DNA of 64,000 nucleotides from Micromussa lordhowensis (GCA_964020085.1 OZ026600.1:25444615-25508614), one strand, 5' to 3'. Positions 1 through 12,386 are shown, counted from the stretch's first letter. Notes: generated by a model from the letters alone, not told the origin. Numbers and translations: made by a program.

Positions 1-118
1 GCCGTTTCGCAAAGTACCGTTTCACAAAGTACCGTTTCGCAAAGTATTATTTCGGAAAGTACCGTTTCGCAAAGTACCATTTCGTTTCGTTTCGTTTCGC
101 AAAGTACCGTAAGCCGTG
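1..118. repeat. Short-unit tandem array at window edge
   Basis: Repeats of about 15 bases built on 'accgtttcgcaaagt' with small variants, ending in a short 'gtttc' run. The array continues past the left edge of the window, so its full length is unknown. No coding sense on either strand. Confidence 0.85.
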
Positions 119-1087
119 TTCCCTAAATGACCATCATTCTTTGGCCCTGCTTTACAGTCTGACGTTTGACCCAAACCCCAGTAAAGTATATATTTTCTGA
201 GAGCTTAATAATTGTAGATACGAAGGTATATTCATTGACGTAAAAAAATGTACGGTTTTCCGAATATAGCGTGCTATTCCCCAAAGAACAGAGGTTCACT
301 AATCAAGTTCGTTTCCGGTCAGATTTCATCGCAGAACACGATCAACATCGCTATGTCTTCTTGACACCTTTGTCTAAAAAACGAGTGTCGGAAAATTTTA
401 ATTACTCGTTTGGTTTATTTCTGACACGCAGTTAAACTTTGAGAAACGATAGAACATGTATTCTCTTCACTAAAAAGGTCATAACTTTTCGAGGGCAAAT
501 GTGAAATTTTGAGGACAATCTCTCAGCCAAGGCCATTATCAGCCGACATACCAGCAAGCCAGAAAAGGGTTTATTTACTTAATAGAGGTCGTTGTGAGTA
601 CAGTAGGTTTATTCTTATTACAGCTGTCATATTTCTCCTTTTACGTTTTTCTACGGAAACGCTGTAGTTTTACCTTGAAAAAGCTATAAACTTGTTCAGA
701 GAAATTCTCATGTTTCTTGTAGTTTTGTGATCGAGCTTATGTTACTGGAGCTCCATGTATGCGTTTATTCCTCCTTAGATATTTTTAATACTTAACTCAT
801 TAGGCGCTAGTTTGTTGACTGTTTTGCGTTTTGTACATGCCATTGTTCGCCTTAGTTCAGGCAAAGATGTTTAATATTTTTCCATTTTGTGAATTGATCA
901 GCACCAGCTTGAACATTATTCCACACAAAAATGAAGAATTTTGAATAGTTTATTAAATGTTATTTATTTCAATGATATTACAATGTTTTTCATCAATTAG
1001 TTGTTCTTACGCTTTCAAATAAAGAAAATAATTTTTAAGTACATAAACAATAATTCTATAAATGAATCATTTGATATACTATACATA
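119..1087. other. Noncoding A+T-rich stretch
   Basis: About 970 bases without a convincing reading frame, splice pattern or terminal repeat. I see nothing I can name here. Confidence 0.6.
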
Positions 1088-1502
1088 TATCTTATAGCAC
1101 TAGCACTAAGTTTCAACAAATTCTAAAATACAGTAAAGAAAACGTTTTCCCATTTCTTCACTTTTTAAAGAGAAAACTTATATAACTCCCTCTTAAGCCA
1201 AATATACCAATAAACAATGTTAATATATCTTATAGCACTAGCACTAAGTTTCAACAAATCCTAAAATACAGCAAAGAAAATGTTTTCCCATTTCTTCACT
1301 TTTTAAAGAGAAAACTTATATAACTCCCTCTTAAGCCAAATATACCAATAAACAATGTTAATATATCTTATAGCACTAGCATTAAGTTTCAACAAATCCT
1401 AAAATACAGCAAAGAAAATGTTTTCCCATTTCTTCACTTTTTAAAGAGAAAACTTATATAACTCCCTCTTAAGCCAAATATACCAATAAACAATGTTAAT
1501 TA
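1088..1502. repeat. Tandem repeat, 138-bp unit, three copies
   Basis: The motif 'cttatagcactagcac' starts at 1091, 1229 and 1367, giving an exact 138-bp period twice. Copies 2 and 3 differ by only one or two bases; copy 1 differs a little more. A partial, diverged fourth copy follows at about 1503-1545. Confidence 0.92.
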
Positions 1503-1540
1503 TATAATTCCTTTTTAACCCAAATAAACCATTAAACAAT

Positions 1541-2459
1541 GTTATTTAAACTTATTTGCTATATAAAATCGAAGACACCAGTTTAGTTTTGGAATTGAAA
1601 ATTATTTTCAACTCTTGTGGCGCCAGAGATGCACCGATAATATCAGAATTTGTGGAATTTTTCAAGTTAATTCAGTTGTAAGATACTGCTTGTTCGTTGT
1701 ATAATCTGATGAAAGATTCCATTTGATCCTGAAGAACCCTTAAGAGAACGTTATGTTCTCCTCCAATGAAAATTCCCACACTGAAGTGTGTTTGACCTAA
1801 TTCTGTCTTAATTTGATTTAACCCACAAAAATCAAAGATACTTAGATCTGACTGAAGGGTACTTAAGTCTGCCACGACGACTGTTGCAAATTGAATGACG
1901 TTGAATTTCTTGCACCCCAGCAATTCGATTAACAATTATAGTATTCAGTGAAAGAGACTTTTCATTTTCCATTAAATGTTATAGCGAAATAAATGTCATG
2001 TTACTTAAACTTATTTGCTATATAAAATTGAAGACACCAGTTTAGTTTTAGAGTTGAAAGTTATTTTCAAGTCGCGTGCCGCCAAAAATGCAGCGATAAT
2101 ATCAGAATTTGTGGAATTTTCCAAGTTAACTCTGTTGTAAGACTCTTCTTGTTCGTTGTATAATTTGATGAAAGATTCTACTTGATCTGGAAGAACCCTT
2201 AAGAGAACATTATGCTCCCCTCCAATGAAAATTCCCACAGTGAAGTGTGTTTGATCTAATTCTGTCTTGATTTGACTTAACCCACAAAAATCACAGATAC
2301 TTAGATCTGACTGAAGGGTACTTAGTCTGCGACGACAACTGTTGCAAATTGCATAGCGTTGAATTTCTTGCACCCCAGCAATTCAATTGACAATTACAGT
2401 ATTCAGTGAAAGAGATTCTTCATTTTCCATTAATTGCGAAACAAATGTCATGTTATGCA
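1541..2459. repeat. 459-bp tandem duplication carrying the end of an RPA-like gene
   Basis: Two adjacent units (about 1541-1999 and 2000-2459) align at a constant offset near 459 bases with scattered substitutions and a few small indels. Each unit holds, on the minus strand, the last coding segment of the RPA1-like gene, so the 3' end of that gene has been tandemly duplicated. Confidence 0.85.
1600..1960 (-). pseudogene. Duplicated terminal segment of RPA1-like gene, degenerate
   Basis: On the minus strand this repeats the zinc-ribbon/OB-fold end of the gene at 2011-3128. The first cysteine pair is damaged: the copy has an Arg codon where the neighbour has the second Cys of CNSC, and an extra base shifts the frame just after it. 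The later part (STLQSDLSIFDFCG to the end) is still readable but also lacks the first Cys of CDFC. It lies downstream of the other copy's stop codon, so it is unlikely to be translated. I infer a dead tandem copy. Confidence 0.75.
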
Positions 2460-3128
2460 CATCAGATTTCACTGCAGTAATAATGGTATCAAAATTAGCT
2501 GATAAATACTTTTCACCTTGAAAGGAGCGAACTCTTGCATTGACAATTTGGTACACTTGTCCTTCTTGCACTAAGGCAATATTTTTGTCCCATAGAGTAA
2601 ATTTAATTGCGCTAGTGTCATCCGCTACATTACAATCCAATTTCATTACTGACCGTTCCTGAACCTTAACTTCAATCTGCTCAGATCTTATATGTATTTT
2701 CCCGATAACTGAAACTAAAGTAAAATCTGGAATATTATCGATTTCACTGATTTTTTTAAATTGCTTTAAAGGTGCTTTGTAATTGAATGGGCACTCTGAA
2801 GTGTTCTCAATCTTAGTACGTTTGTTAACAACAATTGCCATGTCATTGTTATTTTCCAGTGACCTCTTTAATGAGTAATTGGAGAGTCTAACACTCTTCT
2901 GCGTTTCATCTTTTTGCTTCACCTGATTAAGGAGACTCTTATCAAAGCACACTGCATCACAGAAACCATTTGCAGTTTGAAACTTGAAGTTGAAATACAT
3001 ATAATTATTTCTACTCGGTTTTACTGGTGAAGTATCATGAATATATCCAGAGATCGGGATTTTCTTTAGATGATCAGTTTCCTTTACATCTCCATCAAAG
3101 TGTTCATTTTGACATTGAGTTGAAGATG
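2011..3128 (-). pseudogene. RPA1-like single-strand-binding protein, main exon with one in-frame stop
   Basis: The segment begins at an acceptor (TTTTTTATAG, minus strand) just upstream of 3128 and encodes three OB-fold-like blocks typical of replication protein A large subunit: a first block with IPISGYIHDTSP, a second with FTLVSVIGKI through KFTLWD and FQGEKYLSANFD, and a third with a zinc ribbon (CNSC ... CDFC) followed by TELDQTHFTVGIFIGG. A TGA at 2383-2385 separates blocks two and three in the same frame, so the full product would need readthrough. RPA1 binds single-stranded DNA in replication and repair. Related copies are common near cnidarian transposable elements (my recollection), and a second one lies at 44643. 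I call it a decayed, transposon-associated RPA1 relative rather than the housekeeping gene. Confidence 0.75.
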
Positions 3129-3351
3129 CTATAAAAAAGAGAATAAAATTTCGTATCATTCCTTTAGTGGTTGTTTTAAAACTTGGATGTTTCATGAAAT
3201 GTTCACAGTCTTTCATTTTTGAACAATTTGCCTTCTTTAAAAATTAAATTTAATTCTTACACTTTTGCGCTGTCTGTAAACCTTTCAGCGAAGTGACTTT
3301 TTAATTTAGTATATTTAACTAAGAGAATCATTCTCTAGTATATTTGGTAAC

Positions 3352-3385
<34 letters not shown>
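3352..3385. repeat. (TAG)n microsatellite
   Basis: Uninterrupted 'tag' triplets, about eleven units. Flanked by A+T-rich noncoding sequence in which 'taagaattaaattactaattacac' occurs twice (about 3457 and 3502). Confidence 0.95.
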
Positions 3386-3559
3386 CCAACTTTATTTAAA
3401 GAGGGTAACACATAACAGTTTAACACTGACAAACTAGTGGCCCTCCATCCTAAGTTAAGAATTAAATTACTAATTACACTTGTGAGATAAAACTAACTAT
3501 TAAGAATTAAATTACTAATTACACTCATAGGATAATAATAATAATAATAAAATTACAAA

Positions 3560-3910
3560 AATAGAAAAGCTAAAAATTTAAGAGTATTTTAAATCTACAT
3601 ATGCAAAACTAAAAAATAACAATTAAAAACTAAGCTAAGAGCTCTTGGCTAAAAAATATTTCCTAACAGAGGATTTAAAAGAGCCAGTGGAATCTTTCTT
3701 GCGAATGTCTAAAGGGATGCTGTTCCACAGTTTCGTTCCACTGGCTTGGAAAGTTCGCCCCCCCCTTCCGTTTCTCTGTTATAGGATGGGCACACTAAGT
3801 TATATTTTCCATAGTGACTGGCTCTGGTGTGTCGGTCTGAGTTCCTCGTTAAAAGTTCCGCTATCATTGTCAATAGTTGTAACGGCGACAATATCTGTAG
3901 CAATTATCTC
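3560..3910 (-). pseudogene. Non-LTR retrotransposon (CR1/Rex-like) 3' ORF fragment
   Basis: Read on the minus strand, this encodes the usual C-terminal end of a LINE reverse-transcriptase ORF: TRASHYGKYNLVCPSYNRE, then GTKLWNSIPLDIRKKD, then SFKSSVRKYFL. The block 'G..LWN.lP..ir' with 'FK...rkyl' is the family hallmark. A run of C bases near 3760 separates the halves into different frames, so it is a 5'-truncated dead copy. It lies inside the RPA-like gene, between its upstream small exons and its main exon. Confidence 0.75.
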
Positions 3911-4043
3911 ACTAGGACATCAAAGTCTTACATTCATTAACTTCACTTAATCCTGGCTTTTCTCCACTCCACAAAGGGTACCTATGAGATGTTGCTCCAT
4001 CTCTTGTTTCTTTAGTTTGATCTGTAACAAAACAATGACAGTA

Positions 4044-4585
4044 ATTCATAGTCAACATGAATTAAAGTGGTTCTGACTTATTAAAAGTGAAAACTAATAG
4101 TAAAAGGGTGTTACCGATCCCTTGAGCATATTGTATACCATTATCTAGGTTCTAAAAATTATTCTTAGGTAAATTCTAATGTGCACGTATCAAAGTGTTA
4201 TAAGTGCTCAGTCACTGGGCAAGATTCCAATCATTCAAATTGAGTTATAATGACCTTTTTTTCAGTTTTTCTTTTCCCTAAATCGTTTACGGAACATAGC
4301 ATTTGTTCTTGAGTTTTTCGTGTTAAAAAAATCATCTAGAGTCTTAATCAGTTGTTTCAAAGGTTGCTTTCGAATTCACAGTATCGCTTAGGCTTTTCAA
4401 GGAAACACTTAAAAAATTATTGTTAATCACATTTTTACTATAGAGAACTATAAGTAGTTTCCTTACTCTGAAAAAAATTGTTATCAATTTAATTTGTATC
4501 CACGAAAATAACTAAACTGAAAGGCTATAAACAGCTGAAGTGTAAAATGTTCTTTTTAGAACACTTATTTTAGATAACAGAAGGG
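4044..4585. other. Intron-like sequence, nothing recognised
   Basis: About 540 bases of A+T-rich sequence between the small exons of the RPA-like gene. No terminal repeats or reading frames stand out. Confidence 0.5.
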
Positions 4586-5458
4586 ATAAAAATATGTAAT
4601 TTTGGAGATGCTCGTCTTTTCGGGCACAAGATTCTCTTCTAAGCTCTCATTTCGTTCCTGTCTTAAACTTTCATTTCCCTTGATCTCTGAAGAACACAAG
4701 TGCGCGCGTAATCCCTTCTTCAACACTAAGTACTAATCGAACTTATTCAGTTTAGCTTTGAACAAAAAACTTAGAGGATTCAGTGTTAAATCAAAATTTT
4801 CAACTGAGAACCATAAGTCCCATCTTGAACAATGGCTACTAAGCTACCTTATTCAAATTAAGTTGTACTCATAATATGTTTGATTTTTATTGGTCTGTAA
4901 ATCTAGTTTTAATGATATCTTAATAAATACTCTTTTCAAATTGAAGTTTAAAGGTTTTTATCACATGATCTTAAATGTCTTCTACAAAATCGATCAGTAA
5001 TTCAACGAACCTTTTTTTTCCAAAACGAATAGATGATTATTATACATGGAAAATGCAGTCGATTCAAAAACCATGGGTGGGCATAAATAACATTTTACTA
5101 ACCTGGAGATTTTGATGTTTCTGTTCTCTCTGTACAAACTGAAATGTCAGTTCTGGTAGGAGTCATACCTTGTCGATTATTTTCATCTTTTTCTTTACCT
5201 ATTGGAACAAAAGTAAAGTTATTATTTTACTATTTTTCTCGCAACATGGTGTTATTTCTATTTCTTATGTTTTAATTTACAGCTAGAAATAACAACACAG
5301 ACCTGTATTTGAAGATCTTTTCTCCAACGTACTGGTACTTTTTCGTGAACTTTTGTTTTTTCCAACATCTTTCCTCTCTGTAGTAGAGAAAAAATTTATA
5401 AAGATATAGTCCATTTAAATAAGTGTAGTTGATCAATTTTCTGTCCCTTACCTTTAGA
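4586..5458. repeat. 873-bp direct repeat, copy 1 (other copy 24655-25527)
   Basis: Every position matches 24655-25527 at a constant offset of 20,069 with no indel. I found only three substitutions (gtgcgcgcg/gtgcacgcg, actaagct/actacgct, tactggta/tactagta). It contains two small exons of the RPA-like gene. The repeat ends abruptly on both sides and has no TG...CA ends, so it is not a long terminal repeat. Confidence 0.93.
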
Positions 5459-5988
5459 GAGTGTATCTAATTGTCGAGGGTCGAGAGTCGAGGGTAGAAA
5501 GTCGAGAGTCGAGGGTAAAAAGTCGAGAGTCGAGGGTAACCTAAAAAATATATAAAAATTAAGAGAAAATGTAAAAAAAAGTAAAAATAGAAATAAATAA
5601 TACTGAAAGTATGGTATATATTAAATAATAAATAATAATGAAATAAATATATGAAGAAATCAAGACAAAATTTCTTTTCGCCAGCTTTGCTTTTTTTCCG
5701 GAAAGCGTTGCGTGACACGGCCAAATGACTTCCGCTTCTTGGGAGGTGTCTCTACTGTCACGCAAATGTAAATCTTATCAGAGGAAACATGCACGCTAAC
5801 TTTAATTTTTCGATATTCATGCTTATTATCTCCATTAAGGACTGTACAGCATTATAAACCATTGACTTTCTTTATTTTCTTTTGTTCCAACATTATTACT
5901 CGCCAAGCAAACAGTGGATTGAAATAGGGTTATGTAACGTACTAACTAATAGCGAATGGCATGTCTGTTATCTTATCTTAGCCCTCAA
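5459..5988. repeat. Repeat R copy A, left half, with GTCGAG minisatellite
   Basis: Starts 'gagtgtatctaattg', then units of 'gtcgagagtcgagggta' (5470-5540), an A+T-rich part, then 'gccagctttgcttttt' and 'cacggccaaatgac'. The same order of blocks occurs at 23245-23865. Homology stops at 5988, where the large CMC transposon begins, and resumes at 16816. No open frame makes sense here. Confidence 0.85.
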
Positions 5989-6180
5989 CCCTTCTAAACA
6001 GTGCATGCATGCTGCATACATGCTGCATGGATGCTGCATGCATGCAGTCCTGATTGCATGCATGCATGCATGCATGCAGTACTCGTTACATGCATGCAGA
6101 TAGTTCCTGCATGCATGCAAATAGTTTCTGCATGCATGCAACCTGGAGCTGCATGCATGAAAGGATGCATGCAGTTTCAG
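5989..6180. repeat. Left terminal inverted repeat and GCATGC subterminal array
   Basis: After the CCCTTCTAAAC terminus come many overlapping 'tgcatgcatgca' units separated by short spacers such as 'gatagttcc'. GCATGC is its own reverse complement. A matching array sits at the right end. I infer binding sites for an element-encoded protein. Confidence 0.85.
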
Positions 6181-6534
6181 TCACTACTCAAAATAAAAAT
6201 AACTGATTGTTTGCAAGCAGAATAACATAAATCCATAAACATAACACCATGGATTAAACTTATAAAATTTATTTCCTAATTTGTTTGAATTTTAAGTTGA
6301 GTATTAATTTTATTTATTTACATTAACTGATTGTAAAACATTTATGTCACAGTACTATTAATTTTGGAACACAAACATGAAATAACTCATTTACAATGAT
6401 CTCCTCCTCACAAGGGTACATGTACAAAGTACTAATAAAATAACTTTGTTGGCGAATTGCTTTACCCCCTTGCCACAATAATTTTATGACTCACATAATT
6501 AGCAATATATCCTAAAGAATTACAGTATAAATGT

Positions 6535-9500
6535 TTAGTCCATTTCCCACATGTTTGGTGGGGTGCAGAGGTATAGAACATTTGTAAGACAGCCTATAGT
6601 GACTTGTTTAGACTGAATGTCTTGAATATGAATGAACAGCACGGAGTCATCTTCGCTGAAAAAAGAAAAGGTTAGGAACCAATTAACAACAACTTACACA
6701 TATACCATAGTTAAATAATACAAGCACAGATTAAATGAAACAATCCAAGGCTTGTATAACTTTATGCACCTTCAACTGTAGTATTGTACTTGTGTGGATA
6801 CTGCATTATAAAATTGTACATGATATAAATAATGTTCATAAAAAAAATAATGCCAGGCATTGGCACATAATTTGCATGCAAGTACATGCCTGGTTATTTT
6901 TTATTTTCCATTCAAAAGTAGTTTGGTACCCAACAGGTACAAATTCAACAAACCTTGGATAATGAAAAGGCTTCAGGTGCTCTCCCAATTTGTTGTTCAA
7001 GGTGGTCACATCAATGCCAGCCATGATTTTCTCTTCTGGATAGAGGTGAAGCTCTTGCACAGCAGCAAGGTGATATGGATGGGTATCTCCTAACAGCAAC
7101 AATTTCAAATAGTAGAGAATCATTCCCACTTTGAGATTTCCATCTCTTCCAACAAAGACCACTGTATAACTGTTTCTTTTAGTGACTTTTGAGCAGGATT
7201 TGCTGTAAAATATCTGATTCCTGTAGTTGATCTTTCTGAACTTAAATGATTCTCGAGTGTTAACAGCAGCCCCAGGGATTAGTTCATTGATAGCAGCCAA
7301 CTGCTCAGCATCAAGAATCACTTTTTCCAGGAATCCCATTGAATGACATCCTGGGAAAAGGGAGACACAGTTGTTTCTGCAAAGATAAACAAGACCAAAT
7401 AAAACTTTACTTTTATAAACTGTTGCAAACACAACTGCTTTTAGACCTCGTCAAGAGACTGGTAAGCAAAAGAAGTCACAGCACATACACTGTACATGCA
7501 AAAACAATACACAAACAATTACAATCAACCATGAAATTATTACAAGAGGAAATTTTTTTTTTCCTTCCCTGTTACACATCGAGAAAACGTCACTGTCTGC
7601 ACTAACCTTGCTGGTCTATTGATACTCTGCATAAAGCGAGCTGCACTTGAAGACCTGTTTTGGGCATTGCTGTTTTCCACAAGATTGATCATTCTGATGG
7701 CTTTGATTGCAGCAACAACCTTAAATTAACACCAGAATCTATTATATAGATATAAAAACCTGAGAGATATTAGCAAAAAATCTTAAATATTAGCCTTGGT
7801 GGTTTGAGATGTGGGTATTAGTCAAGCGTACATGTAAAACAAAAGACTATCCAAGGAAATCCTTCTAAATATAGTATGGAAGGCTATAAATTTCCATTCA
7901 CTGTAATTGTGAACTTAAAGAATACTCTATTTTGTTACCAGGAGTGCCTGCAAGCACAATTCAGCTTTAGCTAGGGTGTGAAGTTTTTATTAAGTAGCTA
8001 TATCATAACTGTTGAGTGTATGAACGTTCTTTTTTAATGTTCATTAACACTTAGAAACAACTGTCGCAGTAGACAAGTTGGTTTTCACACATGATTTGGC
8101 CATGTAACATAATAACAGATCAATTTTCTTCCTCCTTTGACATATATACATGTAAATTCATTGATATGCTCAATGCTGGTAAATCATAATAGCTAATTCT
8201 TTCTATTTTAGCTATTTGTTGTCAGTATTACCTGTATTGCTACATGATGGGTGCCATGTATCAGCCTCATCATAGTGCCATTCCAACCTTCTGTACCAAA
8301 GCAAGAGAATGCCCATAGTGGCCCAGCAAGTCGCACACACATTGTGATATGTTTGCAAGTGTTGTGAACATTAATTGTACATGCTGCTTCACCTTTATAA
8401 AAAGAAAAAAGAGTTATACATTAATTCCAAAGTAAATTGTTAAGGCTCAGGCATGTCACTCAATACTCTCTGACATACCATAATAGATGGACATCATTGC
8501 ATAAAACTCCTCAAGCTGTTTGTCAGCTAACAATAAGGCATCCTGGGTAACTGGTTGCTGAAGGAGGAGGTAGATGGAGGTTGCTAATAGAGCATAGTGG
8601 CAGTAGAAGTCATCTGGAAGGATCCCTTTCAGAACTGGCAGTGAATAGTACAGCAACCAAGAGCGGACTTCAGAGGCTGCAAAATAGTAAGGTATTGTAA
8701 AAATCTCCACATAGTGTACGAATTCGTAAACTAATTGTTGTAGTTCAATATAATATGATATCTATACCCCGCCTCCCCCCAACAGAAGGAATCATTTCTC
8801 ACACCTTTCCATCCCACTGGAAATTCCAATTAAGCTTTATACATTTTCTTCAGATTTTTTGGTCTTTGAGAAACCCAGGAATTTCCAATTTTCTCAGTGG
8901 GGGTGGGGGGGGGGGTGGGGGGGAGTATGGTCATTTTCTTAAACTGCACATTACACATTGTCAAAAAAATAGGTTGTGATATTCCAAAGAGAAGAAAGAA
9001 AAATCAATAAAACCACTTTTCCTTCAAAAAGCCACCTTACTTGTAATTTCCTTTTAACATAATTTGAACACTATGATTATAACAGAACCTTGACAGTGTT
9101 TAAAGCTTTTCTTTGTATCCATTGGGTTACAGCAAGATGCCCAAAACTAACTGCTTTTATTTTTTTATATTGTTTCATACAGATTTGAATGAAATTACAC
9201 CAACTAAAAGCTTTCCATCCCTTCTGATTGGTTTATGTCTGAATGAAAAAAGTGAATATCAGTAAATTAAAAGTGGTCACACTTTCGGACGGTGCTGTTA
9301 AATATTATTTTAAAAAAGTGACATAGCAGGGATCACTTTGTTTATTATAACTATTTTCAGAAGCAGTCGCAGTTAAGGTATATACAGTGTATTTGTTTCT
9401 TACCTTTCCAGTATTTCCGATCTTTGATACCACGGGGCAACCTTGAAATGAAGTCAGGGGGATAGCACTTTGCAAGCCTTTCATCAACAGTGGAGATTTT

Positions 9501-12386
9501 GTCACTGATGTTAAAGGGCTCTTTTTTGTACCTTGCATCAAACCAAAAGGAGAAGAGCATCTTGACAACCCCAAGCAATACACCATGCATATAGTCTAAT
9601 GGCATTCCTTTAACAATGTCGAAACCATCAATCATACAGAGTTGGGAAACCATTTTTACTCCACATTCCTAGGACAAATGTTTAATAAAGAATAAATAAT
9701 TGCAATTATGCCTGCTGTAAATGAAACAAGCGATATATTTCAAATGTTGTACAACTGTAAATCTAATGTACACCTGTACAGAGGACATTATGTGTCCACC
9801 CAGAGACATGAAACTTTGGCCCCTTTGAAGATTTTTCACTGGTCAGGGCAGCGAACAAGTGAAATATGTTTCAATGCAAGAAGAGAAATTTCAAATCCCC
9901 AAGCAGCCATGGATGTAATATTCTATTTTCACCTGTGTTTTTAACTTGACACAATAAGGGGGGTGTACATGTAACTAGTGATTAGAACTTTTAGCTTACC
10001 GGAGTGCCTCTTTGTTGGGCCAATTGCCCTTGCGTAAAGACACTGTCTTTGTTTCGCAGATTCTTTGACCTTCCAGGTATGAAGGGATAACACCTTGAGT
10101 GGCCTTTGCCAACAGAAACAACTTCTCCTTCATCTTCACAAAATGAACAACCACTTTTCCCATTAAACTGAGTAAATGCTTGAACAGCCGATTTTCCAGG
10201 TAAATCTGCTGTACCGACTAAGCACACAGCACAGCAAGTAAAGCTTTCCCCATTGCATTCAACAGTGACTCCTGTAAAATTACAAAAAAAAAAACAGTAC
10301 TGTACATTGACCCACTAAAGGTGAACCGGCTCTTTAATTATTCTTGATCCCAGAAAAATACAAAAAACCTGTTTTTCCTCTTTCCAAACAATAACGTTAA
10401 TTGTCCGAGCTATTACCAATTTTCTTAAGCTGATTGGCCTGTTCTCTGAAAGGAGAAAGGAATGATGTCATCGATGGTTTCCTAGGTCCAAACCAGATTC
10501 CAGCAAGGATAATTCTGTTTGTACTAAATCTGTCAGGAAAGATAGTGAGATAAAACTGGATAATACATGTATATTAGTTTTTCAGTCAAAATAACTACAC
10601 AAAGAAAGATTTTTTTAGCTTATTTTCAGGTGGTCAATATAGATGTACCTCACTGATGGACGAACTTCATTTACAACAAGTAAAAGTGGCCAGATTTCAT
10701 CTTTAGACGCTTTGAAGGCATGAACACCGTCTGTGTTAAACAGCAGTGAGATGTTGTTATAGTTTGTAAGAAAGCCTTCTGGCTTAAGCAAGTCACGGTA
10801 CAAGTCACCATCCATTATGTCATACCACTCCCTTCCAGGTCTCTCTATTGATGACTGAACACGTTTTCTTTCTTTGAAGCCATATTCAATGTCTGACACG
10901 AATGTAGGGTCTACAAATTAATCATCAAATCGATGCTGTCAATAAATCCAACATATCTGCAGATGGCAGGTTTAGCAATCAAACCAAACTGAACTTACCT
11001 AACAGTAATTATTTCAAATATTTCTCACAGGAGTTTGTGCCCTAAATATTTTGTTTCATTATGCAGTACCTGGTCCATTAAATCAAAAAACTAATCACAT
11101 CAAAAACAAACCGAACATCGGTTTTTTAAGTGTTTCAAATTTGTTTCATTGAAAAATCAATGTCGATATCTCTGATGTCAGAGCTTGAATCATCACTGAC
11201 TACTTTTGCTGGATCAATAAAGGAAGGGGGGAGAAGGGGCGATTATTTAAGGGAGGCAATTAATTGAGAGTCGGCTATTATTCGAGAAAATGTGGTATAT
11301 ATCTTTTAATAGGGGGTGATGACCCACCATGTCAAAGAATTTATGAATATGACATTGTACATGACATCCGATCTCTAAATTTATTCCATGCAGAATAACA
11401 ACAATCATCAAAAATTTGCATCAGTCCAATGCAAGGCAAGAGTACTGGTTCCCAGTTGACAACCATGATTATAGAATAAGACAGTTAACCAACCAATCTA
11501 GGGTCTTACCTTTAAAAAGACTCTTCAACTGAGCTCCAATGTCCAATGCCAAGAAGTAATTATTCTTTTTCTGTCTTCTTGGTTTTCCACAGAACCGACA
11601 TATGGAATCATTGTCACTTCTCCACAAGGCTATACAGTTAGGACAGTATTCATGCATCGTCACAATGTCACTTTGTTCGTGTCCATATTTTTCACTTTGG
11701 GAGGAAAAAGCTTTCTTCAAAAAGTATAGTGATCGTAAATGTTCGGTATGACTTTCACTGGGAAGATGAAGTATGATTAAGTTCAAAAGATCAGACAATG
11801 CCGAGTATGAAGTCTTGTGCCTCAAGGCGTACTTCATGAGACTTAAGATGCTGTCTTCAATTGTTATGGAAGCACCTGGATAAAGTTGTTTTGGGGGCTT
11901 GGCATTTTTTTTGTCATGGTTTTCGTCGAGTTCGGAGTCTTCACTGTCTGTGGATTCGCAACAAAAAGAACCCTCGTCGGAATCAATGTCTCTGTAATCG
12001 CCATCCTCTTTTAAATGACAAGGTTCAGCGAAGCCATCGTTTTCACACTGGGAAATTTTCGGGGATTGAACTTCGTCATCAGAGGACTCACTGTCGCAAG
12101 AAATGTTTTCTTCCTGACGAAACTGATCATGTGTTTCATTCTCCTTGATTTGATCCAAATCTCTACATGTAGCTTCGCTTCCTTCGAATTCCATCGTCAC
12201 ATCGGTCTGAATCACATCTCTTTGTTCGTTTATATTTCTTCCAAGAGTACAATTTGCTAGAAAGCTCTCCTCGCGAATGGCATGACAAGTTGATGCTTCT
12301 TTCTTTAACCGAGCAAGAGTTCTTCTTGGAATAGGAACATTGGGATTTCTTTGCCACTGTTTGTATTTTCTTCGCTTGGGCGGCAT
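6535..12386 (-). CDS. tnp2-family (CMC/EnSpm-like) transposase, 934 aa, 10 exons
   Basis: Exons on the minus strand: 12386-11510, 10910-10649, 10529-10417, 10271-10000, 9668-9404, 8676-8479, 8392-8232, 7719-7607, 7376-6954, 6655-6535. All junctions are GT-AG and in phase, giving 2805 nt ending in TAA. The N-terminus is basic (MPPKRRKYKQW), then acidic, then a zinc-ribbon-like pair (CPNC ... CRFCG near residue 270). The middle carries tnp2 family features: STNRIILAGIWFGPRKP, TADLPGKSAVQ, GKSGCSFCEDEGE, then GFDIVKGMPLDYMHGVLLGV. A C-terminal part follows (EVRSWLLYYSLPVLKGILP; LAGPLWAFSCFGTEGWNG). It should cut and join element ends in the nucleus. It starts 189 bp from the divergent partner gene. 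No disabling change was seen, so it may be active. Confidence 0.85.
8758..8930. mobile_element. MITE with C/G-run ends inside transposase intron
   Basis: Begins 'ccccgcctccccccaacagaagg' and ends 'ctcagtgggggtggggg', with 'ggaaattcc' motifs inside. It resembles the element at 36316-36470, which has clearer inverted ends (CGCCACAGAAGG / CCTTTCTGTGGCG). It lies in the intron between transposase exons 5 and 6. Superfamily not assigned. Confidence 0.5.

Larger units (their letters stand above)
3982..5458 (-). pseudogene. Upstream small exons of the RPA-like gene, copy lacking its start
   Basis: On the minus strand I see exons with good splice signals at 5303-5377 (acceptor CTACAG, donor GTCTGT), 5103-5198 (acceptor AATAG, donor GTTAGT) and 3982-4021 (acceptor TTACAG, donor GTACCC). 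They encode a Ser/Thr/Lys-rich, probably disordered N-terminal region (e.g. RKSTSTLEKRSSNT, then GKEKDENNRQG). The first exon is cut: the sequence changes at 5458/5459, just after TCTAAAG on the minus strand, whereas the other copy (24655-25530) continues to an ATG. The joint from the 3982-4021 exon to the main exon at 3128 is not in phase, so an exon is missing or the LINE insertion destroyed it. Confidence 0.55.

Noticed and set aside
1088..1502. CRISPR-like array
   Set aside because: Units are long, directly adjoining and without unique spacers, and the genome is eukaryotic.
2383..2385. Selenocysteine or readthrough at the RPA-like TGA
   Set aside because: No reason in this family for selenocysteine, no obvious downstream RNA element, and the gene already lacks an intact 5' end.
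5467..5765. Minus-strand frames over the GTCGAG minisatellite
   Set aside because: Low-complexity translation (PRLSTFY repeats, then poly-Phe/Ile/Tyr) of repeat and A+T-rich DNA; copy B has no matching frame.
5882..6225. Open frames through the GCATGC array
   Set aside because: They encode only Met-His-Ala-Cys repeats in several frames because the DNA is a short palindromic repeat. The same applies to 16505-16976.
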